NCBI RefSeq assembly: GCF_003049735.1 | Contig: NZ_PIRM01000003.1 | Coordinates: 1 to 64,000, forward strand | Length of the DNA: 64,000 nucleotides | Origin: Campylobacter concisus | GTDB lineage: Bacteria > Campylobacterota > Campylobacteria > Campylobacterales > Campylobacteraceae | Direction: 5' to 3' | Shown here: positions 36,368 to 45,234 of the stretch, in pieces | Numbering within the stretch: the stretch's first letter is position 1 | Layout of the letters: each line of letters begins with the position of its first letter | Position numbers and translations under genes: made by a program | Notes under the pieces: model-generated | Databases searched by the model: none | Told to the model about the DNA's origin: nothing | What the model saw: only the letters and a program-made list of their open reading frames with translations

Positions 36368-36991
36368 ATGAAATTTCTAGCTATAACACTCTTACTTCTA
36401 ACAAGTATATTTTTAATAGCTTGCTCAGCTAATCAAGCAAATAAAAAGATAAGTAACTCTGAACTAGAAAACTTAGCTAAACAATATGGTGGAGTATATA
36501 TATTTGATGAGAAATTTGAGAAAGAGATAGAGAAAAGAGAAGCTGAGAGAAAAGAGTTAAGTAAAAAAATGAAAGGTAGAGATTTGGGTGATGGGCTTTA
36601 CGCTATTGATCCAAAGCCTATTAATGAAAAACTTCCACGAATTCTCTCAAATGGTAAAAGATATTATACTCGTTGGATAGATTATGAAAACCAAACTGGC
36701 AAAGAAGCCAAAGTACCAGAAGTTTATATAAATAAGATAAAAGAATTTATCGGAGATGATTTTAGCAAACAAAGACCAGAATTGCTAATGCTTTATCTAT
36801 ATGAAGACAAAGATATGGCTATACCTGTAACGGTAAGAGTATCTTATACATATGTAAAGACCAGTTATGGTTTATATGGTGACGAAGGAAGGGGCTTTAA
36901 ATTAAGTAAACAAAATTTTGTAACAAGAACTAGTAAAGATAGATTCATTCTAACAAACAACAAATTCATAAAAGCAAACAAGGACAAGTAA
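36368..36991 (+). CDS. Island lipoprotein, paralogue 2 (candidate immunity protein)
   Basis: A 207-residue lipoprotein, paralogous to its neighbours, with signal peptide MKFLAITLLLLTSIFLIAC. N- and C-terminal segments match copies 1 and 3 almost base for base, and the centre (about residues 60-160) diverges. An AAAAGGATAACCA ribosome binding site precedes the ATG. The last codons (AACAAGGACAAG) double as the ribosome binding site of the following truncated effector stub, which starts GTG right after the stop. Confidence 0.75.
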   Translation: MKFLAITLLLLTSIFLIACSANQANKKISNSELENLAKQYGGVYIFDEKFEKEIEKREAERKELSKKMKGRDLGDGLYAIDPKPINEKLPRILSNGKRYYTRWIDYENQTGKEAKVPEVYINKIKEFIGDDFSKQRPELLMLYLYEDKDMAIPVTVRVSYTYVKTSYGLYGDEGRGFKLSKQNFVTRTSKDRFILTNNKFIKANKDK

Positions 36992-37129
36992 GTGCAAACT
37001 AAAAAATCAAATAAAGAGCTAATAAATTGCTTTAAAGACTATATTGATATAGCTGATGCAAGTTATGCAATGCTTCATAATGTATTTGAGAATGAAAGAA
37101 ATGGACTTGATGAGATTTATGATAAATGA
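36992..37129 (+). pseudogene. Truncated 5' stub of the lipase effector gene
   Basis: A GTG-started frame of 45 codons that is the same as the start of the gene at 37913, with one base difference (A for C at 37115) before the two diverge at 37127. There a TGA (37127-37129) ends the frame where the intact gene continues with TTTGGTAAAGAT. It sits directly after lipoprotein 2, just as the intact gene sits after lipoprotein 3. About 147 bp of AT-rich sequence with no gene follows before lipoprotein 3. Confidence 0.85.
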
Positions 37130-37276
37130 AGTAAGCTATAAAAATACCTGAAATAAATTTTTATCTGCATAATAAATTTTAATAAACCCCAAACAGCACA
37201 TAATAAATTAATAATATTATAAATACAATAACAATAAAATATCTAAACTAAAATTTCAAACATAAAAGGATAATCA

Positions 37277-37912
37277 ATGAAATTTCTAGCTATAACACTC
37301 TTACTTCTAACAAGTATATTTTTAATAGCTTGCTCAGCTAATCAAGCAAACAAAAAGATAAGTAACTCTGAACTAGAAAACTTAGCTAAACAATATGGTG
37401 GAATATATATATTTGATGAGAAATTTGAGAAAGAGATAGAGAGACAAGAACAAATAAGAGATAGTAAAAGAAAAGAAATTTTAGAGAGAATAAAGACAAT
37501 ACCTAATAAAAATGAAAGAAATCAAAAAATGAGAGAAATTTTAAAAACAGAGTTTTACGATAATCCAAAAATGGACCAAACCCTCTCAAATGGTAAACCG
37601 TATTTTCTAGGTGGAACATCTAGTAAAATTTCACAAAGTTGTTATGAAAAAATTTATAATTTCATAGGTCATGAGAATTTAAAAAAATATGAACCTTGGA
37701 TATTTTCAAATTTATATTACAAAGATAAAGAGGATAATATAGTTCAAATTTCATGTACTGTAGTTTATGAAAGAGTAAAAACACAGTATGGCTTATTTGG
37801 AGATGAAGGTAGAGGATTTAGTTTTAAGAAAAACAGCTTTGAAAGTCTTGGTGGTGGAAACAAATTCATTCTAATAAACAATAAATTTATAAAAGCAAAC
37901 AAGGACAAGTAA
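37277..37912 (+). CDS. Island lipoprotein, paralogue 3 (candidate immunity protein)
   Basis: A 211-residue lipoprotein with the same signal peptide and lipobox as copy 2 and the same first 45 or so mature residues. The centre (RQEQIRDSKRKEILERIKTI and beyond) differs from the other copies and is helical and charged. It includes QTLSNGK and RVKTQYGLFGDEGRGFSFKK. It is the copy directly in front of the intact effector gene, with no gap: stop TAA, then GTG. If this is an immunity system, it is the cognate copy. Confidence 0.75.
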   Translation: MKFLAITLLLLTSIFLIACSANQANKKISNSELENLAKQYGGIYIFDEKFEKEIERQEQIRDSKRKEILERIKTIPNKNERNQKMREILKTEFYDNPKMDQTLSNGKPYFLGGTSSKISQSCYEKIYNFIGHENLKKYEPWIFSNLYYKDKEDNIVQISCTVVYERVKTQYGLFGDEGRGFSFKKNSFESLGGGNKFILINNKFIKANKDK

Positions 37913-40900
37913 GTGCAAACTAAAAAATCAAATAAAGAGCTAATAAATTGCTTTAAAGACTATATTGATATAGCTGATGCAAGTTATGCAATGCTTCATA
38001 ATGTATTTGAGAATGAAAGAAATGGACTTGATGAGCTTTATGATAAATTTGGTAAAGATAATGTCCCTGAAAACATTGTAAATTCTTATAGAGAAGATGA
38101 AAAGAAAAAGCCTATTTGGAGATATGCGGATGATATTACTTTAGGTGATAAGATTGACAAAAATAATGAAACAGATACATCACAAGCAAATAATAGAAAT
38201 TTTGGCGATCCCACTGCTTATGCCCTTTGTATAGAAGCTAGATTTATGGCTGATAAAGTAGTTAAAAAGCCAGTTGGCAAAAATGGAGAGATAAAAGATA
38301 TAAAAATAGATAATGATGTTAAAAATTTTATCTACTATGACAAAGATACAAAAGAGCAGAGATTGCTTGTTGGAAAAGATGAAATTTATAAACTCTCTCC
38401 TCGTACAAAACTTTTTGTTAATCGCTATGAGCTAGTAAAGCACATACCTAATCAAAAATCGGGTTTTAGCTCAACTATATTTTATGACACTCTTAAGTCA
38501 AACTATATAATAGGCTTTAGAGGAACAGAGATGAAAATAAATGATCTCTTAGATGATGCCTTTATGGCTATCACATCAAGAGCACTTATGCAAATATCTG
38601 CTTTAAAATCACTTCAATCCTCTATGCAAGAAGCTATAAATTCTCATAGTCAAAACTTAAGTGGTTTAGATAACACCACTAAAGACATCATTTTATCAGG
38701 TCACTCATTAGGTGGTCATCTAGCTCAAATATATGCAGTAACCTTTAAAGATAGCGGAGTAAGAGAACTTTATACTTATAACGCTCCAGGAATTTATGGT
38801 GGTATATTAGCTTCAGCTTTTACTTGGAGCTTAAGGCTTCTTAGCTTTGTGGCTAAAGCCATAGCAAAAGGTGCAAGATGGATAGCAAGAGTCATAGACA
38901 AAGATGGCTTTATAGGAAAGATGGTAGGTTCAGTCTTTAACAAGATAAAAGGTATGTTTGGCTTTAAGGATGATAAGAGCAGCGTAGATGAATACGTAGA
39001 TGTAGTTAAAAATAATGAACAAGCTCAAAAGACTCTTGCAGATAAAAAAGTAAGCTCTAATATAAATAAGGCTAGCAAAGAAAAAGATATAGACATAGAG
39101 ATACATCACGTAGAGAGCGTTAAACAAAGTATAAATAGAGATGAAGATAGCTTTTCAAAAGATGTAGCTGTTTTGATAGAACCTACCTTTTCGGTCATAT
39201 CTGATCTAGGTTATAAGCTAGGCATAGATACAACTGGCGAAGTAAAGTATGAAAATACCGAGAATAGACACTTGGTGAATATATTAATTAGATCTCACTT
39301 TTTAAAAGAGAGCGTTTTGGTTTTATATATGTTGTGCTATCTTTTAGAAAACAAAGAAAATGAAGCCAAGATAGAGGGCAAAGATATAGCTGAAGCACTT
39401 GATTATCTAAATGAATATATCCAGTCGCTTAAATTTAAACTAAAATGCATAAGATCGAAGTTAAATTTGGATGTAAATATAGATGATATAAGTGATGCTT
39501 CTATGCTAGATACGCCTTTATATATCTTTTATGCTTATTTAAATCTCTTTTACGAATATGGCAAATTTAGTGATGAAAATTTTAAGCAAGATATGGTCGG
39601 GTATATAATAGAAAATTTAGGCAGCAACATAGATAAAAATAGCAACAAAGAGGCACATCTAGTAAAGATACTAGATATAGATGATCTAGATAAACTAGAT
39701 GCGACAAAGATAGTAAGTGATGCTAGAGCTGGCGATATAGATATGCTAGTGGCTATTTGTGCTTTGAATTTATTTGTATTTGAAAAAAAGATAGATGTAA
39801 ATGAGCTTGGTAAATACTTCTCTTATAGCAAAAACATCTATAAAAATATAACGATACTACGAGATAATAGAATAGATATAGCAGAGGCTAGCATCTTTGT
39901 AAAAGATAGAATAGATATGCTAAAGAGCATAATAAATCTAAAATATGCGGATCTAGCAAAACTAAAAGAAAATGAAAATTTTTTAGCTAGCATAGACTCT
40001 AAGGATATAAGCTCTAGCGATGAAGCCATAGTAATAGCTAATAATAAATCCGCTCAAAATAATGATGATGTAGCTTACAACAATAAAGTAGCAACCGATG
40101 ATATAAAAGCTCTTATGAATGAGAGCGTGGGAAGTATCTTTTATAAAAACAACAATACTCTTAGTGTAAGTGCAGTAGATAAAAGTATAGTCGATGTTGA
40201 GGTATTAAAGGAGATATTTAAGCTAGATAGTAAAAATATGAATCAAAGAATATATCTAAACTCAGCTCTTTTATCTAAAGCCAATGAAGAGGAGGATTAT
40301 CCACTTTATTTTAAAGATGAGAAATATAATAGTGACGAGAATATACCTCTAAATTTTACTCATCAGCCAAGAGATGAGGATAAAGATATAGGAAGGCTAA
40401 ATGTTGCTTATAGAAATTCTCAAGCAAATATATTAAATTATTCACTATTAAATAAGAGTCTAAATATCGATCTAAAACCAATGAGCAAAAAGACTAAAGA
40501 GGCTCTTTCAAATTTAAATCAAAGGCAAAATTTACAAAAAGATAATCAATCTAAAGAAATTTCATCTACTGCGACTTCATGCCCTGTCATAGAGGATGAC
40601 ACTATCATTTGCCCACATGGTGGTCATGTGATCTTAAAAAGTAGGGCAGGTAGGAGCATAAGATCAGATGATCAAGGCGTGATACTCGATGTTGATTTTA
40701 TAAACTCGCCGATAGTAGGCTGCTCAGCTAGGATTCCATGTGTCATAGTAGCTTATGTTCCAAGATCAGCACTTAGTCTAAAAAGCATGAATGATCACTA
40801 CGCTGTAATGCAAGATCTAGTGCCAAACTGCCTAAGCAACACTGGCTCTTCGCTAAGGTGCATAAAAAAAGAGAATAAACTTAAACTAGAGCATAGTTTA

Positions 40901-41425
40901 AGTAATCCTAGTATGCAAGATAGTAGCGAAATAATAAAAGATATAAATTTAAATAATGCCTACATAAGGCTTCATATAAAATCAGCCCTTAATCAAACAG
41001 ATAATCTTGCTGTTTGTATATATAAGCTAAATGATGTGGAATATAAAAACCAAGAGGGATTTAAAGAGGTGGAGCTAAATTTAGATGAAGGCTCTGATAT
41101 AAAAGATAAGAAGCTAAAAGAGTATCTAAAGGCCCGATTTAGAGATGATAAATTTAGTATCTCATCGTTTAACTTCAAATACTCGCTTATGGATAAAAAT
41201 TTTATTTTTATTACCCCTAAATATACTGAGTCTATCTATAAAGATATGACGCTTCCTAAGAGTGGAATAGGATTTTTTCAATTTGTAGATGATATTAGCG
41301 ACGATAATAACCTTATCTATATTACGCCAAGTAAGGCAAAAATAGTATGTATAAAATTTGCTTGTGGGTTGGATAGTGAATATAGCGATGATATAAATAT
41401 AATTAAAACAGTAGTGGTGGCATAA
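37913..41425 (+). CDS. Large lipase-fold protein with C-terminal PAAR-like segment (candidate secreted effector)
   Basis: A 1170-residue protein with no signal peptide. Residues about 195-300 form an alpha/beta-hydrolase of the class 3 lipase type: GFRGTE at 201-206 and the nucleophile elbow SGHSLGGHLAQ with Ser265. A hydrophobic amphipathic stretch follows (about 301-330). The long middle is helical and unassigned. Near the C-terminus (about 890-1000) are CPHGGHV (Cys900), then GC, PC and NC cysteines in the order of PAAR-like domains found on type VI spikes. The GTG start follows the lipoprotein stop with no gap; AAGGA lies 9 bases upstream. The lipase fold is well supported. The PAAR-like call and the effector role are inference. 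Confidence 0.7.
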   Translation: MQTKKSNKELINCFKDYIDIADASYAMLHNVFENERNGLDELYDKFGKDNVPENIVNSYREDEKKKPIWRYADDITLGDKIDKNNETDTSQANNRNFGDPTAYALCIEARFMADKVVKKPVGKNGEIKDIKIDNDVKNFIYYDKDTKEQRLLVGKDEIYKLSPRTKLFVNRYELVKHIPNQKSGFSSTIFYDTLKSNYIIGFRGTEMKINDLLDDAFMAITSRALMQISALKSLQSSMQEAINSHSQNLSGLDNTTKDIILSGHSLGGHLAQIYAVTFKDSGVRELYTYNAPGIYGGILASAFTWSLRLLSFVAKAIAKGARWIARVIDKDGFIGKMVGSVFNKIKGMFGFKDDKSSVDEYVDVVKNNEQAQKTLADKKVSSNINKASKEKDIDIEIHHVESVKQSINRDEDSFSKDVAVLIEPTFSVISDLGYKLGIDTTGEVKYENTENRHLVNILIRSHFLKESVLVLYMLCYLLENKENEAKIEGKDIAEALDYLNEYIQSLKFKLKCIRSKLNLDVNIDDISDASMLDTPLYIFYAYLNLFYEYGKFSDENFKQDMVGYIIENLGSNIDKNSNKEAHLVKILDIDDLDKLDATKIVSDARAGDIDMLVAICALNLFVFEKKIDVNELGKYFSYSKNIYKNITILRDNRIDIAEASIFVKDRIDMLKSIINLKYADLAKLKENENFLASIDSKDISSSDEAIVIANNKSAQNNDDVAYNNKVATDDIKALMNESVGSIFYKNNNTLSVSAVDKSIVDVEVLKEIFKLDSKNMNQRIYLNSALLSKANEEEDYPLYFKDEKYNSDENIPLNFTHQPRDEDKDIGRLNVAYRNSQANILNYSLLNKSLNIDLKPMSKKTKEALSNLNQRQNLQKDNQSKEISSTATSCPVIEDDTIICPHGGHVILKSRAGRSIRSDDQGVILDVDFINSPIVGCSARIPCVIVAYVPRSALSLKSMNDHYAVMQDLVPNCLSNTGSSLRCIKKENKLKLEHSLSNPSMQDSSEIIKDINLNNAYIRLHIKSALNQTDNLAVCIYKLNDVEYKNQEGFKEVELNLDEGSDIKDKKLKEYLKARFRDDKFSISSFNFKYSLMDKNFIFITPKYTESIYKDMTLPKSGIGFFQFVDDISDDNNLIYITPSKAKIVCIKFACGLDSEYSDDINIIKTVVVA

Positions 41426-41427
41426 CG

Positions 41428-44400
41428 ATGAATGATATAAATATAACCTACTCTTGCGAAGAGAGTTTAAAAAAGATAAAAGAATACATAGCTGATGCAA
41501 AGAGCGTGACACTTTATACGTCTAGTTTAAACTATCTCTCTTCATATTCTGGCAATATAATTGCGGAGATTGTCTCTGATCTTATCTGTTGTAAAGGTAA
41601 AGATAAAGACATATCAATAATAACTGATTTTTATGTAGACAAAGAGAGCTTTAAAGATAGCAAACTAAATAGAGTAAGGGAGTTTAAATATAAAGGCATC
41701 CCGGTAAAAGTAGTTCATAAAAAAAGTGCTATTGATAAATTCTTTGAAAATTTAAGAGAAGGGCTTACTCCTTTACAAACAAAAATACATAATCAAGAGA
41801 TATTGGATTTAGCTCAAGATGAGCATGATAGGGAGTTGCTAAAAGATGGTAATGAAGTAGAAGATAAACCGTCAAGTTTTTATCATATGTTTGAGCTTAT
41901 TGTTTCTAATTATAATGAGGCTAAAAATATTTTAAGAGATTGTTTAAATACTCTAAAAAATGATCTACTAAATGACGCTAAATCATTGATAGCTAGCGAA
42001 GGATTAGACGAGGGCAAATTTGAAAGAAGCATAAAGGAGTGTTTTGATGAGCTAGATAAAAATTTAAAAGAGCTAAGCTCGGAAAATGGAGAATTTATAA
42101 TAAAACAAATAGCTCTTTTTATATTAAGTCTAGTCGATATAACCGACCCAAAGGCCATAATAAAAAAATCAAATCTTGGTTTTGTGGCTTATGAGCTTGG
42201 AAAGATGGCGTATGCAATTCATGAATATGATAGCAATAGGGCATTTTACGGTGTATCCTTACCAATACTAAGTTTTTTTACATCTAGGTTTGCTTCTGTC
42301 GTAAATACTTTAAATATAAGTTCAAACTGCAATGTTTTGGTGTTCAAAAGTAATAAAAATTCTAGATCTGGTTTTTTCTTGGACTTTACTCACTTAAATT
42401 TAGACTACCGCCCTTTTAAATATAGCATTAACGAAAAAGAGACAAACTATAATACAGATGAAGGATATAGTGTATATGGATATTTAGATGATGTATCTGT
42501 ATTTGATTACTCCAAAGAGGTTTGCTCTTATGATGTGGTAAATAAAAATTTAGGCTTTGGCTCGAGTGATGATACTTTATTTAGTAGATTAAAAGATGAG
42601 ATAAAAAGTACAAATGCAAATTTAAATTTTATCTGTGCTTCAAATTTTAACTCTATAAAGTTAGCTAATCTAATAGCAGATAAATCCGATAAAAATAATA
42701 CCTCAGTAAATGATGAGATGAATAGTAAAGACTTCTCAAATTTAAATAAAAACTACATTGTTCTTTCAAACTCTCCTTTTAGATCAAGTGCAGGATTAAG
42801 AGAGGAAGTTATTAGTAAAAGTCTTGATCAAACTATAAAAGATGATATAAATAGATCAAAAAGTAGCAACCTGGTAAAACAAAAATTTAGCGACATAAAG
42901 ACTCTAAATCCAGTAAAAGACTATAGCAAATATAGTATAGATATAGATCAAAACAATGATAAATCAACTCTTTTACTAAATTTATCTCCATTTGCAAGGA
43001 TAGAAAAAAGCTATATAGATAATATTGAAGAGAACAAAGAAAAATATAGTGAAAGCTATACAGAAGAAAATAGTAGCGATGCTTATGATTTTCAATTAAA
43101 TAAATTAAAGTACGATGAGCTTTTTGATATAAATGTCTCTCATATAAATGCTTATGCAAAGCAACCAAAAGATATGGAAAAGATAAAAGAGAGTGAAAAA
43201 GAGTATATGGAAAAATCAACTCTAGCATTTAAAGCAGTCTTTGACAGAGTTAATAAAAATGTTAGTGATAGAATGAATTTCGAAGATGACTGCTACGATA
43301 AGATAGAAGCGATAAAAGAGTATGAGATATTAGGAGATATAGACTCTGTAAAAAGTGCCGTAAAAGAGATACTAGATGATCAGCCAACTCCGTACTACTC
43401 TCTTTTAGAAGTACTTTGCCTTGGCGTGGCTTACTTTATAATGACCAAAAGCTATTCAGGAGAGTTATTAAATAAATCTATAAAAAACTCCCGTGAATAT
43501 ATAAAAATAGATGATGAAGAGATAAGTACTATAAATGCAAATTCTTTTGTAAAATTAGGTGATAGTGATATAAGATTATTCTTTTATAAAGATAGTGCTA
43601 AAAGTAGCGGATTAAGCAAAAATGAGTATCTATGTATAGAAGAGATTAGTGATTATATGGATGGTGCAGGAAATACTAAGAATGTATATAGTATAAAAGA
43701 ACTTTTAGAAGAAAATGATAGTAGCGTAAATACAAATATAAAAGATCCTTTACAAAGTGATCTAATGAAGCTTCTAATAGAGCAAGCCAATGATATAGAT
43801 GAAAGCTGCAAGAAAGATAAAACTTTGATAAAAGAAGTGATAGCTTCTAAGGATAAAGACGTCTTAAAAAAAGCCATAGACTTAGAATATAAGGCTTATC
43901 ATAATGATAGAGATATGGATAAAGAGGTAAGCTCTTTACTTGTAAAAACAGCCATTGAAGGATTATTCCCAATAGCAGGCTTTGCAAGTGAAGATGGCAT
44001 ATCTAAAATTTATGAGATGCTTAGCTCTTTTATATTTGAAAGGGATGCAAAGAAATTAAAAGATGCCTTTTTAGACGAGCTTGGAGTATTAAATTTAATA
44101 AAAAAACTATTTAGTGCAAAAAAGACTAAACAAATAGATGAATATTTTTTGTATATCACAAGATTAAAAACTACAAATATAGTACTTCAAAGATCAAAGC
44201 TAAATTTAATTTTGCAAGCCCAAAATACCTCTATGCTTTATAGAACGATAGAACATTTTAAACTAAATATATCTTACAGCGAGATAACGACATATACTTT
44301 TATGAGATACACATATAGCTTTAATATAAGAGATGTAGAGCTTATGAAAGAAGAAATCAAAGACTATACTAAAACTCTTGGTAAAGACATAGGTATCTCT

Positions 44401-45231
44401 ATGATAACCGGTCTAATAGAACTTTATAAAACATCCTATGAAAAACTAGAAGAAAACTACAACGAAATAATGCATACAAGATATACATATAAATTTAATG
44501 AAGCTTACGCACTAAATAATATCTCATATAAACCTATGTCTATAAAAGAAGCTTATGATAAAAATAGCACAAATAGCTATTGCTACTATCCAGTAATGAT
44601 CTATCAAAACTATATAAGCCTAAATTTAAATAGATTATTTCTAGGAGCTAATATAAGTAGTGGAGGACTAGACTATAACTCATTTATCTACTATGATATA
44701 AACAATAAACAAAGCAAACTCTCACATAACCTTGCTTCAAAACTAGCACTAAATAACCTTAGTACTTATCTATGCTTAGATGAGCTAAGAGGAGCTGGCA
44801 ATGAAGTAGATGCAAACTACTTTAAATATGCAAGAAGCAGATATACAAACTCAGATGTAGAGATAAGGGAGTTAAATTTGGATGTGAAAGAGGAGAAAGA
44901 AATTTATGATATATACAATAAAGGCAATGGCCAAGATAGAATGAGCTTCTCTTATGCTATAAAAGACTATCAAAAGGCTGTTGAGATAATAAACAAATTT
45001 AAAAAAGGAATCTTTAACACCAGTGATGAAAACAATCACTCTAATCTCTCAAGAGATCTAATAAAAGCATTAGATACCATAGGCAACAATAATATTAAAG
45101 GGGTATATGTGGGGTGTAAAGATAATTATAAAAATGGAGAGTTAAACATTTCTAAGCCTATAATCCCTCCTCGCCTAATCGGTCGTCTAGCCACCACCAT
45201 AGTAATGGAAGATGGCTTGTATATAGGATAA
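41428..45231 (+). CDS. Large protein of unknown family in the effector island
   Basis: A 1267-residue protein with no signal peptide and no clear membrane helix, rich in Asp, Lys, Ser, Asn and Tyr. The first about 110 residues (VTLYTSSLNYLSSYSGNIIAEIV, then IKGIPVKVVHKKSAIDKF-like sequence) look alpha/beta and recall a phospholipase D-type fold, but no canonical HxKx4D motif is present. A 90-bp part of the gene (44383-44472) recurs at 46630. It starts 2 bp after the effector stop and ends 3 bp before the next gene, so it belongs to the same operon. Function unknown; a secretion partner or second effector are both possible. Confidence 0.65.
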   Translation: MNDINITYSCEESLKKIKEYIADAKSVTLYTSSLNYLSSYSGNIIAEIVSDLICCKGKDKDISIITDFYVDKESFKDSKLNRVREFKYKGIPVKVVHKKSAIDKFFENLREGLTPLQTKIHNQEILDLAQDEHDRELLKDGNEVEDKPSSFYHMFELIVSNYNEAKNILRDCLNTLKNDLLNDAKSLIASEGLDEGKFERSIKECFDELDKNLKELSSENGEFIIKQIALFILSLVDITDPKAIIKKSNLGFVAYELGKMAYAIHEYDSNRAFYGVSLPILSFFTSRFASVVNTLNISSNCNVLVFKSNKNSRSGFFLDFTHLNLDYRPFKYSINEKETNYNTDEGYSVYGYLDDVSVFDYSKEVCSYDVVNKNLGFGSSDDTLFSRLKDEIKSTNANLNFICASNFNSIKLANLIADKSDKNNTSVNDEMNSKDFSNLNKNYIVLSNSPFRSSAGLREEVISKSLDQTIKDDINRSKSSNLVKQKFSDIKTLNPVKDYSKYSIDIDQNNDKSTLLLNLSPFARIEKSYIDNIEENKEKYSESYTEENSSDAYDFQLNKLKYDELFDINVSHINAYAKQPKDMEKIKESEKEYMEKSTLAFKAVFDRVNKNVSDRMNFEDDCYDKIEAIKEYEILGDIDSVKSAVKEILDDQPTPYYSLLEVLCLGVAYFIMTKSYSGELLNKSIKNSREYIKIDDEEISTINANSFVKLGDSDIRLFFYKDSAKSSGLSKNEYLCIEEISDYMDGAGNTKNVYSIKELLEENDSSVNTNIKDPLQSDLMKLLIEQANDIDESCKKDKTLIKEVIASKDKDVLKKAIDLEYKAYHNDRDMDKEVSSLLVKTAIEGLFPIAGFASEDGISKIYEMLSSFIFERDAKKLKDAFLDELGVLNLIKKLFSAKKTKQIDEYFLYITRLKTTNIVLQRSKLNLILQAQNTSMLYRTIEHFKLNISYSEITTYTFMRYTYSFNIRDVELMKEEIKDYTKTLGKDIGISMITGLIELYKTSYEKLEENYNEIMHTRYTYKFNEAYALNNISYKPMSIKEAYDKNSTNSYCYYPVMIYQNYISLNLNRLFLGANISSGGLDYNSFIYYDINNKQSKLSHNLASKLALNNLSTYLCLDELRGAGNEVDANYFKYARSRYTNSDVEIRELNLDVKEEKEIYDIYNKGNGQDRMSFSYAIKDYQKAVEIINKFKKGIFNTSDENNHSNLSRDLIKALDTIGNNNIKGVYVGCKDNYKNGELNISKPIIPPRLIGRLATTIVMEDGLYIG

Positions 45232-45234
45232 AAG

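Noticed and set aside
41162..41512. Antisense ORF of 116 codons across the junction of the two large island genes
   Set aside because: It runs opposite two coding frames and has no promoter or ribosome binding site. AT-rich DNA makes such frames common.
41428..42420. Phospholipase D call for the 1267-residue protein
   Set aside because: The N-terminal pattern is reminiscent, but HKKSAID has three rather than four residues between Lys and Asp and no second HxKx4D copy is found.
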